Source: Polaromonas sp. P2-4
Lineage (GTDB): Bacteria > Pseudomonadota > Gammaproteobacteria > Burkholderiales > Burkholderiaceae_C
Reading direction: 5' to 3'
Assembly (NCBI GenBank): GCA_024703855.1
Contig: CP087965.1
Location: 1,682,001-1,746,000, forward strand
Length of the DNA: 64,000 nt
Positions 40,812-51,060 of this stretch are shown here, piece by piece. Within the stretch, counting starts at the first letter, position 1, and each line of letters starts with the position of its first letter. The position numbers and the translations under genes were made by a program. The notes under the pieces are model-generated. The model saw only the letters and a list, made by a program, of their open reading frames with translations, ran no database searches and was not told where the DNA came from.

Positions 40812-41207
40812 CTATTTTAATTTCTCAGCCTTGTCGAGCAGCGCTTTGGCCTCTTTTTCGTGGGTCCGAATCTCGTCCAGATTGGCTTGCAGGTCCAGCA
40901 TTTGAGCTTCCAGCTTTTTGCGATGGTCCGTCAGCACCGCCAAAAACTTCCTGAGCTGTGGCGCCGTATCACGCGGGCTGTCGTAAGAATCGATGATTTC
41001 CTTGGCCTCTACCAGCGACAGCCCCAGTCGCTTGGCACGAAGGGTGAGCTTGAGCCGCGTACGGTCGCGCGCCGTGTACACCCGACTGCGCCCGCCCGGC
41101 CCCTCGCGCTGCGGCTGCAACAAGCCCATGTCTTCGTAAAACCGCATGGCGCGGGTGGTCAGGTCAAACTCTTTGGCAAGATCGCTGATGGTGTAAGTGG
41201 TGGCCAT
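40812..41207 (-). CDS. liuR: MerR-family regulator of branched-chain acid catabolism (LiuR-like)
   Basis: 131 residues, ATG at 41207 (MATTYTISDLAKEFDLTTRA). N-terminal winged HTH with AMRFYEDMGLLQPQREGPGG and RVYTARDRTRLKLTLRAKRL, then a C-terminal coiled coil (LAVLTDHRKKLEAQMLDLQA) for dimerisation. No Cys-based metal site, in line with LiuR rather than metal-sensing MerR proteins. Two perfect palindromes flank the gene: one facing the thioesterase-ivd genes, the other in the divergent promoter shared with the MBL gene, which implies autoregulation. The inducer is expected to be a leucine-derived CoA ester. Confidence 0.87.
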   Translation of the reverse strand: MATTYTISDLAKEFDLTTRAMRFYEDMGLLQPQREGPGGRSRVYTARDRTRLKLTLRAKRLGLSLVEAKEIIDSYDSPRDTAPQLRKFLAVLTDHRKKLEAQMLDLQANLDEIRTHEKEAKALLDKAEKLK

Positions 41208-41305
41208 GGTGATGAGAAAAAGTGCAAAAGAAGACAAAAGAAGACGACAGACGGTGAAAGCAGAGGTGACAGCACGAAGCAGGCATCCTCCCTACAATCA
41301 GTCAA

Positions 41306-41331
41306 ACATGACGTTTACGTAAACGTCATGT
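41306..41331. promoter_or_regulatory. Perfect 26-bp palindromic operator between liuR and the MBL hydrolase gene
   Basis: ACATGACGTTTAC followed exactly by its reverse complement. It is 99 bp upstream of the liuR start and 17 bp upstream of the MBL start, so a bound repressor would cover the MBL ribosome binding region. Confidence 0.85.
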
Positions 41332-41347
41332 GCACCACGAATATTAC

Positions 41348-42451
41348 ATGAACCACCTTGAACAACAACTCGACTATCCCTGGGGTGACACCCTTCCCGA
41401 GACCGGCACCAGCCTGGAGTTGGCACCGGGCATCAAGTGGATTCGCATGGCGCTGCCGTTTGCGCTGGACCATATCAACCTGTGGTTGCTGCGCGACGAG
41501 ATGGACGACCCGAATGCAGCGGGCGGAAAAATCCAGGGCTGGACCGTGGTGGACTGCTGCATCAGCAAGGAAGAGTCCAAAGCACAATGGGAAACCATCT
41601 TTGCCACCCAGCTGGAAGGCCTGCCGATTCTGCGTGTCATCGCGACCCACATGCACCCGGACCATATCGGCTTGGCGTACTGGCTTTGCCAGCGCTGGAC
41701 CACGGCCACCCATGTGTGCCGTTTATGGATCAGCGCCACCGACTACCACTCGGCGCGCATAGGCTCGCAAAGCACCACGGGCTTTGGCGGAGACAGCGCG
41801 GCCCGTTTTTTCGCGTCCCATGGCTTGACCGACCCGGAATCCGTCGAAAAAATCAGGGCCCGCACCGGCTACTACCCGAGCATGGTGCCCGAGGTGCCCG
41901 CCAGCTTTTGCCGCCTGATGGACGGGAAAGTCATACGCATCGGCGCCAACGGTGACCGCAAGGACTGGCGCTGTATCAGTGGTTATGGCCATGCCCCTGA
42001 GCACATTGCGCTGTACTGTGACGATCTGAAATTACTGATTTCCGGTGACATGGTGCTGCCGCGCATTTCCACCAATGTGAGTGTTTACGACATGGAGCCT
42101 GAGGCCAACGCGCTCACGCTGTTCCTGGAGTCCATCGACAAATTTGCGTCTCTGGACAAAAACACGCTGACCCTGCCTTCGCACGGCAAACCCTTTCGCG
42201 GGTTGCACACGCGCATTGCGCAGTTGCACGACCACCACCGGGACCGCCTTGCAGAAGTGATGCAGGCCTGCACGGCGGCCCCCTGCAGTGCCGCCGACAT
42301 CCTGCCCGTCATGTTCAGGCGCAAGCTGGACTTGCACCAAACCACTTTCGCGATGGGCGAGGCGCTGGCGCATCTGCATTTGCTGTGGTTTGAAGGAAAA
42401 CTCCACCGCCACCTGGACCAGGACGGCATTTACCGGTTTCAGCCCGCCTGA
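41348..42451 (+). CDS. Metallo-beta-lactamase fold hydrolase (LACTB2-like)
   Basis: Intact, 367 residues from the ATG at 41348 (MNHLEQQLDYPWGDTLPETG). Metal site: IATHMHPDHIGLAYWLCQRW (HxHxDH), SGYGHAPEHIALYC, LLISGDMVLP, LPSHGKPFRG. The C-terminal 80 residues form a winged-helix-like lobe (HHRDRLAEVMQACTAAPCSA). Divergent from liuR and controlled by the shared operator, so it belongs to the Liu regulon. A thioesterase or lactonase activity on branched acyl derivatives is possible; nothing in the sequence fixes the substrate. Confidence 0.85.
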   Translation: MNHLEQQLDYPWGDTLPETGTSLELAPGIKWIRMALPFALDHINLWLLRDEMDDPNAAGGKIQGWTVVDCCISKEESKAQWETIFATQLEGLPILRVIATHMHPDHIGLAYWLCQRWTTATHVCRLWISATDYHSARIGSQSTTGFGGDSAARFFASHGLTDPESVEKIRARTGYYPSMVPEVPASFCRLMDGKVIRIGANGDRKDWRCISGYGHAPEHIALYCDDLKLLISGDMVLPRISTNVSVYDMEPEANALTLFLESIDKFASLDKNTLTLPSHGKPFRGLHTRIAQLHDHHRDRLAEVMQACTAAPCSAADILPVMFRRKLDLHQTTFAMGEALAHLHLLWFEGKLHRHLDQDGIYRFQPA

Positions 42452-42483
42452 AACAAGCGGCGCGGCATGCGGGTCAGGGCCGC

Positions 42484-44073
42484 CTAGGCGGCGCCCTCGG
42501 CACCTTGTGGAAAGCTCATGAAAAAGCTGGCGCCGGCTTGGCCGTTCGTTTCTGCCCATACTTTTCCAGCGTGCATTTCGGCAACGCGCTTGACAATCGC
42601 CAGCCCCAGGCCATTGCCGGAAAAGTCAGCTGACGAATGCAGACGCTGAAACGGCGTGAAGAGTTTGTCGCTGTAGGCGGCATCAAAACCTGCGCCGTTG
42701 TCGGACACCCACAACACCACCTCTCCCGCAACTTCCCCTGGCAACAGCCTTACTTTTATCCACGCCTCGGGCTTCTTGGACGTGAACTTCCAGGCGTTGT
42801 CGAGCAAGCAAGCCAATGCCGTGATCAACAGGCGCTTGTCAGCTATCAATGGCAGGCGGTCTTCCAGCTCGATGGTTGCGACACGGGCTGGATCGCGATT
42901 GCGCAAATTTTTGAAGAGTGCAAGGCATAACGGTGTCAAATCGACTTCTTCAATGCTTCCGACAAGCCGCGGAAGCTGAACCAATATGCGCAAGTCTTCC
43001 AGGTACTTTGCCAGCTGACGGGTACTCGCCTGAATACGGTCCACGTAATGCCGTCCCGGCGCATCCAGCGCAGATGCATATTTCTCCGCCAGCATCGTCG
43101 CAAAGCCATTGGCGGCGTGGAGCGGGCCCTGCAAGTCGTGAGACACGGCATAGGTAAAGGCGGTCAAATCACGGTTCACGCTTTTTAGCTCGTCTTGCCG
43201 CGCGGCAAGCGCCTGCTCCAATTCCGCGTTAGCCAGCCTGAGCGCGCTGTCCACCTGGTGGCGCTCGGCGACATCCGCGAGACTGACGAAAACTGACTGA
43301 TGACCATTCCAGCGGACATGACCGAAGGCCAACTCCACCAATGCCAGTTGCCCATTCATCTTCTTTTGCTTGCACAGCCGCAGGTCGGGCGTCGCATCTC
43401 CGCCCTTCGGTCCGGGAGACAGGGAGCTCAGCAGCGCGGCACCCTCTTCGCCAGGAAACAGCGCGCCCAGACTCAGTGTCATGAACTTGTTGCGCGGTAT
43501 GCCGTAAAACTCGACGGCGGCCTGGTTGACGGCAAGGATGCGTAACGAGGCGCTGTCGAAAATCCACATCGCGTTGGGATTTGCCTCGAAAATCAGCTGG
43601 TTGAAGCGTTGGCTGTCATCCAGCGATTGCAGAAGCCTTTGCGTGGATGCGACGTCTCTCAGATTGACGACGCAGCCCAAACGGGTTTTCCTGAAGGTGT
43701 ACCGGACCCAGCTATCCTCGAACTTGTGGTGTGCCACAAAGGCGTGCTGCGCCGAAGTCGTTAAGGCATTGGCCGTGGCGCTCTGGTGCTGCTCGGCAAT
43801 TTCGCCAGGTACGGCCTCCCAGAAATCGAGGCCGACCCCGGCCGAAGGCGAGCCGTGCAGGAGCTCCAGCGCCCGCGCATTGACTTCGATGATTTGTCCG
43901 CTCTCATTGAGCAGCATCACACCATCGCTGGCCAGGTCCCGTGGCCCCCAGGCAAGCTCGGCAGGTGCTGCGCCCCCTCCAAATGCACTGTTACCACCGC
44001 CGCTCTTACGCAACACCCGCGCGGCCTCTTTAGCTGCCCCGTTTATCCTGAATAGCCTGAAAAACCGGTGCAT
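42484..44073 (-). CDS. PAS-containing sensor histidine kinase
   Basis: Intact, 529 residues, no clear membrane helix, so probably cytosolic. Two PAS domains (about 45-150 and 155-270), coiled coil, HisKA with FTYAVSHDLQGPLHAANGFA (phospho-acceptor His), and HATPase_c with LACLLDNAWKFTSKKP, VSDNGAGFDAAYSDKLFTPF and GNGLGLAIVKRVAEMHAGKV. Phytochrome-type HK architecture. Next in the same direction after the HTH-REC gene; the two probably work together. Signal unknown. Confidence 0.88.
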   Translation of the reverse strand: MHRFFRLFRINGAAKEAARVLRKSGGGNSAFGGGAAPAELAWGPRDLASDGVMLLNESGQIIEVNARALELLHGSPSAGVGLDFWEAVPGEIAEQHQSATANALTTSAQHAFVAHHKFEDSWVRYTFRKTRLGCVVNLRDVASTQRLLQSLDDSQRFNQLIFEANPNAMWIFDSASLRILAVNQAAVEFYGIPRNKFMTLSLGALFPGEEGAALLSSLSPGPKGGDATPDLRLCKQKKMNGQLALVELAFGHVRWNGHQSVFVSLADVAERHQVDSALRLANAELEQALAARQDELKSVNRDLTAFTYAVSHDLQGPLHAANGFATMLAEKYASALDAPGRHYVDRIQASTRQLAKYLEDLRILVQLPRLVGSIEEVDLTPLCLALFKNLRNRDPARVATIELEDRLPLIADKRLLITALACLLDNAWKFTSKKPEAWIKVRLLPGEVAGEVVLWVSDNGAGFDAAYSDKLFTPFQRLHSSADFSGNGLGLAIVKRVAEMHAGKVWAETNGQAGASFFMSFPQGAEGAA

Positions 44074-44121
44074 GGTTCGGTTCGCAGTCTGGCAAGCGCG
44101 GGTAAAACTCCATGTGGACGG

Positions 44122-44766
44122 CTAACGCCGCCAAGAGCGGTTGGCCGCGACCAGCGCCGAGACGTAACCATGCAGCCAGTCAAGATTGACGGGCTTCTGG
44201 AGCATCTGGGCATGCAGCGGCAGACCGCCTCGCGCCGCAATGGCCTCGGCCGGCAAACCACTGATCACAATGATCTGCATGTCCGCCAGTTGCTGGTTGC
44301 GTTTAAGGGCCTTCAGCATTTCGATGCCATCCACGCCGGGCATGGACAAGTCCGTGATCAGCAAATCCGGCCGCATGCTGGCAATGTCCATTAAAGCCTC
44401 CAGCGCCGACGGCATCCAGGTGCAATCAACCGGCAGATCCCACTCCTCAAACTGGCAGCGGTACAACTCCCGGGTGTTTTCGTCATCCTCAACCAGCAGC
44501 ACCCTGCAGACGGTGTTTGGGGTCGGTATCAGGCGCGAAAGTTGCGGACTGTTTTTGGCCAGATAGGCATTGATGGACTGCAAGGCAATCCGGCGATGGC
44601 CGCCCAGGGTTTTCCAGGCTTCTATTTCACCTTTTTCAACCAGCGACTGCACCGTGGCAACCGACAGGCCGAGCAGCTTGGCCGCATAGCTCGTGCCGCA
44701 GTAATCCTCGCTGGAGAAGTCTGGGGCCGTGATGGCCGCCTCGAAGGATTTGGGGTCACGCGACAT
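44122..44766 (-). CDS. Response regulator with N-terminal excisionase-type HTH and C-terminal receiver
   Basis: Reverse of the usual order. Residues 20-70 carry a MerR/excisionase-like helix-turn-helix (SYAAKLLGLSVATVQSLVEK, WKTLGGHRRIALQSINAYLA). Residues 90-205 are a complete receiver (LLVEDDENTRELY, DLLITDLSMPGVDGIEMLKA, ISGLPA, KPVNLDW). ATG at 44766 preferred over the ORF start at 44778. Lies between two histidine kinase genes, either of which could be its partner. Confidence 0.85.
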   Translation of the reverse strand: MSRDPKSFEAAITAPDFSSEDYCGTSYAAKLLGLSVATVQSLVEKGEIEAWKTLGGHRRIALQSINAYLAKNSPQLSRLIPTPNTVCRVLLVEDDENTRELYRCQFEEWDLPVDCTWMPSALEALMDIASMRPDLLITDLSMPGVDGIEMLKALKRNQQLADMQIIVISGLPAEAIAARGGLPLHAQMLQKPVNLDWLHGYVSALVAANRSWRR

Positions 44767-44880
44767 GGCTGCGCGCAAAGCGAATTGAATTTGTCATTTT
44801 TTGTATTTTAATCAGTTCAATCCATTCTGAAAGCACGGAAAAATACCAATACCGGGCCTGGGTACGAGAGGTCTGGTGGC

Positions 44881-47800
44881 TCAGATCGAAACCGGCACCT
44901 TGGGCAGCGTGAAGAAAAAGTGGCTCCCCGACCCGGCGCCGACTCCGCCCACAGGCGGCCGCCATGCCGCCCGATCACGCGGCTGACCGTTGCCAGCCCG
45001 ACACCGGTGCCCGGAAATTCCGATGCCGCATGCAAGCGCTGAAATGGGTTGAAAAGCTTGTCGGCGTAAGCCATATCGAACCCGGCACCGTTGTCACTGA
45101 CAAAAAATATCGGCAATCCCGCTGCATCGAGTTTCTGTCCAACGCGGAGGTCAGCGCGGGCCTGTTGCGAGGTGAACTTGCAGGCGTTGTTGAGCAGGTT
45201 TTCCATCACCACCCTGACGAGCCGCCCATCGCCATGGGCCTGCAGGCCGCTTTCAATGTGAAGCGCCACCTGGCGCTCAGGGTTGCGCGCCTGCCACTCA
45301 TCCAGAATGTTGTGCGCCAGCGCCGACAGGTCCACGGGCTCATGCAGCAATTGCATGCGTGACACTTGCGCCAGCGACAACAGGCCTTCAATCAACTGCC
45401 CCATTTGCGCCACGCCGGCCTGAATGCGCGACAGGTAGTGCCGAACCTTCTCGCCCGCATTGCCCGCATCGCCGCCCATATGTTTGGCCAGCAAACGGCT
45501 GAAGCCGTCAATCGTGTTGAGCGGCGAGCGCAGGTCATGCGACACCGAATACGAAAAAGCTTCGAGTTCCTGGTTCGACAAACGCAAGGCCGCTTCAATG
45601 GCTTTGATCTCGGTGATGTTCGTGTCAATACCCACCCAAAAAACCACTTTGCCCTGTTCGTCCAGCACCGGTGAGGCCCGGTAAGACATGGTGTGGTAGC
45701 TGCCGTCCTTGTCCCGCACGCGCCGCACGCCCATGTATTGCGACTGGTTTGCGCTGGCACTTTGCCAGCTCGCCTGAATGTCAGGCAAGTCCTCGGGGTG
45801 AATGGCGGCAAACCATTGGGTGCCCGTCCAGTCCGGCAGCTCGCCGCCTACCAGCTCAAACCACGCGCGGTTGAAGTAAGTTGCCGCCCCATCCGGGCTG
45901 CTGGTCCACACGATTTCCGGCGCCTGCTCGGCCAGCGCCCGAAACAAGGCCTCCTGGCGCGCCAGCGACGGTGCGCTCGGCAACCTTTTGCTCCAGCCCG
46001 ACATTGAGCTGGCCCACCTCATCGAGCAGCCGGGCATTTTCTATCGCGATGGATGCCAGCTGGGCAAGCTCCATGGCCACATATTCATCTTGCGGCGTGA
46101 ACTCGCCCTCGTATTTATCTGACAGCTGGAGCAGGCCAATGTTGTTGCCACTGCGCCCCATCAAGGGCACCGCCAGCCAGCCACGCATCGTGGGGTGTTT
46201 GTCGGCATGGCCACCAAAGCCACGCCAGCGCGGGTGGGCCTCCAGCTCGGCTTGCGTCATTCGCAGCGAGCGGTTGGTTTCGCAGACCAGCGCGTAAATA
46301 CCGGTACCGTCCGGGGTGGCGATCAGGTCACGGTATTTCGCATATTTTTCGGACAGTGACAACGCCGTGATGGCCTGCGCCCAGTTGCCGCCCTGGCTCA
46401 GGCTCACCACCGCCTGGTGCGCGCCAATCACGCCTCGCGCCTGTTCAGCGACTTCTTGCAGCATGCCATCCAGCGTTTGGTGCCAGGTGATGGCCTGGGT
46501 TGCGTCGGCGGCGCGCTGCAACGTGAACAGATGCTCTTGCACATCTTTTTCAGCCTTGGCCTGAGCGGTCACGTCCAGCGCCACCACAAAGAGTGCGGCC
46601 CGGCCTGCATACTGAATGGGCTGCAAAACGACATCCACAGGGAAGAGCGAGCCGTCTTTGCGGCGATGCAGCCAAATGCCTTTTTGCCCCGGCACGGTGT
46701 TGGCCATATCCTTGCGAAAACGCGCATGTTCTGACTCGGGAAAAACATCGAAACCCGTCATCGACAGGAATTCGCTGGCCGAATAACCGTAGTTCTGAAC
46801 GGCCGCCTGGTTAACCGTCAGGAACTGCCAGGTCGTTGTTTCGTATACCCACATAGGTACCGGCGCCGTCTCAAACAGCGCCGCATAACGTTGCTCGCTG
46901 TCCATGAGCGCACGCTCGGTCAGCTTGCTGCGGGTGATGTCGGTAAATACCGCCAGCGCACCCACAACGTCATCGCCGTGCCGCATGGGTTGATAGCTGC
47001 AGCTGAGCAGCCGGCCTTGCGGCTGTCTGCCGTTTCGCAGAAAGATAAGGGTCGGCCCGCCGCTCTCTCCCTGGAGCGCCCGGAACAAAGGCGTCTCCTC
47101 AAAAGGAAGCGGTATCTCGGTGTCCGGCACAATAAACCCCTGCTCACCGCTCCACTGGGGCGTCAGCGCCGTGGTGTTTTCGTCAATCGAAAAAGGGTTT
47201 TCGCAGGCTCGTTCGCCAGCAAAAAGCGTCCTGTTGCATCCACCGCCATCAGGCCTTCGTGCATGCTGTTGATGATCAATTCAAGCGTCGAATAAGCCTG
47301 ACGGCTTCTTTCAAGCTCCAGGTCGAGGTCCCGCTGGCGTTGCTGGAGCGAGTCGGTCATCAGGTTGAAGCCCTCGGAAATTTTGGCGAACTCGTCCCCG
47401 CCGTTGGGCGAGAGGATCGGAATACGCACATCCAGCCGGCCCTCCTGAACCTGCCGGGTGGCCTCCAGAATTTCCGTGGTGGGCTTGACGATGGCGCGCC
47501 CCCCCATCATCCAGGCCATCCATGCCCCTAAAAATGCCACCAGCGCCAGCACCGCCAGCTCAAGCCACAGCTGGCGCTGGCTCGGCCCCACCACCAGGTC
47601 GCGGTCAATGCTGACCGCCACGAAAAACGCCGCGTCTGCAAACGGGCTGCTGGGCAAAAAGGCAAACAGCCGCTCCTGGCCCGCGCCATCCATGCCTTCA
47701 CGCACCCCCTTGCTCATGCTTTTCACGGCTTGCTGCAGAACCGGGCCGGCAATCTTTTGCCCAACCCGGCCAGAAGACCGCTCGGGCTTGGCGGCTAGCA

Positions 47801-48410
47801 CGGTCCCATTGCGGTCGATGATGGTCAGCTGGGCACCGGGCGGCATCTGGATCTCGGTGACCGACTTGGCCATCTCGACCAGATCGAGTGAAGCATAGGC
47901 CACGATGACCACGCGGCCATCCCCATCGAGAACCGGTAGCGCAAACGTGATGGAAGGCTTGCCCGTCAAGCGCCCCACGATGTACTCGCCGGCGACAAAG
48001 CCGCGGCGGGCCACGGCTTCACGAAAATAGGCGCGATCACCCCCGTACGCCGGCCGGCTGCTGTCGAGTCCGTGGCAACGCGCATAACCATCCGCTCCGA
48101 GAATGCCCAGGTTGGCGTAGACCGGGAACAGCCGTCTCAGCTCAGCCAGGTAACGGTCACAGCGTGCCACCTTGCCATCCCGGATGTCCGACACATTGGC
48201 AATGGCCGTCAGCACCTGCTGCGCCGTTTCGGCCACCCGCTGCTGGCCGGACGCGGCCAGCGAGGCGGCAAACTGCAAATCGGTCAGCGCGCGCTCCACC
48301 GCGGCATCGGCGTTGTGCCAGGCCTTGAAAATGGACAGACCAAACAGCGGAACAATGGCCGCCATCACCAGCATGACGAGGCGAGTCCGCAGCGTGATCT
48401 GAAACTTCAT
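44881..48410 (-). CDS. Large multi-PAS/GAF transmembrane sensor histidine kinase (frameshifted)
   Basis: About 1,175 residues joined, with breaks near 47165, 45970 and 44940. Order: membrane helix (LVMLVMAAIVPLFGLSIFKA), periplasmic Cache-like sensor domain (SRPAYGGDRAYFREAVARRG), second helix near residue 285, HAMP, PAS, PAS with PAC (MWVYETTTWQFLTVNQAAVQ), GAF (TPDGTGIYALVCETNRSLRM), PAS, HisKA (EAFSYSVSHDLRSPLNTIDG), HATPase_c (MENLLNNACKFTSQQ, GTGVGLATVSRVI). The correct C-terminus reads GSHFFFTLPKVPVSI. Start ATG 48410. It senses an external ligand and feeds one of the two adjacent response regulators. Confidence 0.87.
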
Positions 48411-48521
48411 CGCCGCAGTCTTTCTAATGGCATGGCGGCGAAGAGGATGTCAGATGTTGCGCACCCGAGCAGGCAACCACGACCGGCACCAACCGGGCAA
48501 GCCTGGACGCCGCACGGAGCG

Positions 48522-48962
48522 TCAGGCACTCGCAATCGATTCATTGACGCCCAGCCAGTACGCCTGCAGGCAATTCAGCTTTTCAGTGAACTCTGCGAAA
48601 TCGACCGGTTTGCAAACAAAACCGTTGGCGCCGCTCTGGTAGCAGGCCACGAGGTCAGACTGTTCGGTGGAAGAGGTCAACATGACCACGGGCACCAGCG
48701 CCGTGAGCGGGTTGCTGCGTACGCGGCGCAACACATCCAGCCCCGACAGCTTGGGCAGCTTCATGTCCAGCAGGATGAACGCCGGTTGCTTTCGCGTGTC
48801 GCGGCCGGCATGGCGGCCTTGCCCAAAGAGGAAATCCAGCGCCTGGGCACCATCACGGGCCACCGCAATCTCGGCGGTCACGCCGTGCTCTTCGAGCGTC
48901 AGCCCCGTCAGCTCCAGATGGTCAGGATTGTCTTCAACGACGAGGATCAGCTTGTTGTTCAT
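48522..48962 (-). CDS. Single-domain response regulator (Rcp1/CheY type)
   Basis: 146 residues, intact. Pocket: VVEDNPDHLELT, FILLDMKLPKLSGLDVLRRV, VVMLTSSTEQ, VCKPVDFAEF. The long loop DFLFGQGRHAGRDTRKQPAF is typical of Rcp1-like regulators that pair with phytochrome or PAS kinases. No output domain. It lies 111 bp upstream of the large kinase gene in the same direction. Confidence 0.88.
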   Translation of the reverse strand: MNNKLILVVEDNPDHLELTGLTLEEHGVTAEIAVARDGAQALDFLFGQGRHAGRDTRKQPAFILLDMKLPKLSGLDVLRRVRSNPLTALVPVVMLTSSTEQSDLVACYQSGANGFVCKPVDFAEFTEKLNCLQAYWLGVNESIASA

Positions 48963-49077
48963 GGGCTCTTCCGGAACATGGGCATCATTCTTTGGTTAAC
49001 TTTGTCACCTGCACCATATTACCAACTTGGCCCTTTGGTAGTACAACTTTTAGCGCCCTGCCCCAATTTTCCCTGCC

Positions 49078-50137
49078 TTACCAGCGGGGAATGGTTTCGT
49101 CCTTGAGCTGGCCGCGCAATTGCGCGTAGTCGGGCACCACCGCCCGCACGGTATCCCAAAAGCGTGGGCTGTGGTCCATCACCCCGCAAATGGCTCAGCT
49201 CATGAGCCACCACATAGTCAATCACCGACGGCTTGAAATGAATCAGCCGCCAGTTCAGACGGATAGAGCCGTCGGCACTGGCGCTGCCCCCAGCGTGCCG
49301 GCGCTGGAAAGGCTGAACTTGCGCCACTGCACGCTTAAGCGCGGCGAGAAATGATCCAGCCGCTCGGTAAAAATCCGCTTGGCCTGCCGCATCAGCCAGG
49401 CCTGCACGGCGTCACGAATCTGGTCTGGCGTGGCGCTGTGGGGCAGGCTCACATGCAGGGTCCGCTGTGCCACGGCAGCAAACGTGACATTGTGCGGATT
49501 CGTGTTGATTTGATGCAACGTTTCCGGGCGCAAGGTTTCGGTCGCATGGGTTTTGAGTCCGGCACCCACCCCTCAAAGGCATGGCGCGAATCAATCAGCA
49601 CCTTCACCGGTTCCCCCAAAAACAGAATGGTCGTGCCGTCCTTCCACTCAATCCGCGCGGACTCAAGCCGCTCGTGACGTGCGCGGCTTTCCTGCAGTTT
49701 CTTGAGAATCCAGCCCGACTTTTCGAGCACGGACTTGTCAATTTCATAAAGGGGCACCCATTTGGGCGCGCTCACCGCCAGCCCGTCGGCGCCCACGGAA
49801 AAACCAATAGTGCGGCGCTTGCCGCGTTTGAATTCATAGGCCACCACAATGCCGCCGAGCAAAGCTTCGCGCGTGGCGCGTGGGTGGCGAAACGTGGCCG
49901 GTGCCAGCGCTTGCTGCAGGGTTTGTACGGGAAGCTGGCTGGTCAAAGGTGCCGGTGAAGGTGCCGCCGAAAGGGCACTATTTGCTACCATTTCAATAGC
50001 TGGTTGCGCCCGTAGTTCTTGGGCTGGAAGGTCTTTTTCTATTAAAACCGGCGGCTTTTCAAGGTTGGCAGCCGCCGCCTCAGCGTCAAGATCCGGCTCA
50101 AAAGATCGCGCGTGAACTGGAGGAGCCTTTGCATCAT
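49078..50137 (-). CDS. ygjP: YgjP-like zinc metallopeptidase (DUF45/SprT-like; frameshifted)
   Basis: Minimal gluzincin with the zinc signature VAHELSHLR followed by MDHSPRFWDTV. Other family parts: VAYEFKRGKRRTIGFSVGAD, VPLYEIDKSVLEKSGWILKK. Frame breaks lie near 50100, 49560, 49280 and 49190; about 350 residues joined, from the ATG at 50137 (MMQRLLQFTRDL) to ...ETIPRW. A copy of the GCTA repeat (49984-50027) is translated in frame as PAQELRAQPAIEMVA in the variable N-terminal part. Last of the glyQ-glyS-gmhB-plsC-ygjP row. Confidence 0.8.
49984..50027. repeat. GCTA-AGCT-GCCCGT repeat, copy inside ygjP
   Basis: GCTACCATTTCAATAGCTGG, TTGCGCCCGTAG, TTCTTGGGCTGG. Same family and same coding frame as the mccB copy: both give PAQ-x-x-RA-x-x-A-x-x-x-VA. 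Confidence 0.75.
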
Positions 50138-50189
50138 GGCAGTTTAGCGTGCGGCGGCGGCGCGGCAGAGGCCGCGCACAGACCTTAAA

Positions 50190-50958
50190 TCAGACGCGCC
50201 GGGGTTCAGTCAGCGCGGCGCCACTGTCCGCATAGGCTTCGGGGTCCAGCCGGTGCATCTCGGCCTCAATCCAGGCCTCCACCTCACGCATCAGCTCGTC
50301 GGGCTTACGGCCAATACTCGGGATCGGCTTGCCGATGGAAAAGTCCACGATGCCGGGCGTTTTGATGAAGGCCTTGCGCGGCCAGCACTTGGCCGACGAC
50401 ACGGCAATCGGAATCACCGGCGCGCCGGTTTCAATGGCCAGCCGGGTGCCGCCGGATTTGTAAACGCCTTTTTGACCGCGCGGTATCGCGTGCCCTCGGG
50501 AAACATGATGACCCAGGTGCCCTGGCTCATCAGCCGCTTGCCCTGCTCCACCACCTTGCTGAAGGCCTGCATCCGCTGGCTGCGGTCGATGTGGATCATG
50601 TCCATGCGCGCCATGGCCCAGCCAAAAAACGGCACGTAGAGCAGCTCTTTTTGAACACATAGGCCAGTGGATGCGGCATGATCGCCGGCATGGCGAGGGT
50701 CTCCCAGGTGGACTGGTGCTTGAGCAGCAGCACGGCGGCGCTGGTTTCGCCGGTGGGCAGGTTTTCCATGCCGGTAACCCGGTTTTGGATACCCAGAATA
50801 AAGGTGCCGCCCTTCACGGCCACCTTCAACCAGCCCGCGCACATCCAGTACATGGTGGTGCTGCTGACAAAAATGGAGGCAATGATCACGAAGATAGCCC
50901 ACGGAATCACCGTGATGGCCATCCAGAGCATGTGCAGTATTGATCGAATCAGGGGCAT
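50190..50958 (-). CDS. plsC: 1-acyl-sn-glycerol-3-phosphate acyltransferase (frameshifted)
   Basis: Adds the second acyl chain to make phosphatidic acid at the inner membrane. Hydrophobic N-terminus (HMLWMAITVIPWAIFVIIAS). Acyltransferase blocks: LKHQSTWETLA (His-x4-Glu variant of Hx4D), VPFFGWAMARMDMIHIDRSQ, VIMFPEGTR, GAPVIPIAVSS. Frame breaks lie near 50655 and 50480; about 255 residues joined. Follows gmhB, as usual in Burkholderiales. Confidence 0.88.
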
Positions 50959-51013
50959 GTCAGATTTTCCGGCTGTCGTGGGGGTTGTGAAAGATTTTTA
51001 CAGGTCATTTAGT

Positions 51014-51060
51014 GCTCAAACCCTTATTCAACGGGCGCAAGCAGCTATTATTTTTATAGC
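51014..51060. repeat. GCTA-AGCT-GCCCGT repeat, copy at the gmhB 3' end
   Basis: CTCAAACCCTTATTCAACGG, GCGCAAGCAGCTATT, ATTTTTATAGC. The gmhB gene ends inside it; the last codon CTA and stop TAA come from the GCTATAA edge, as for the thiolase. Confidence 0.75.
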
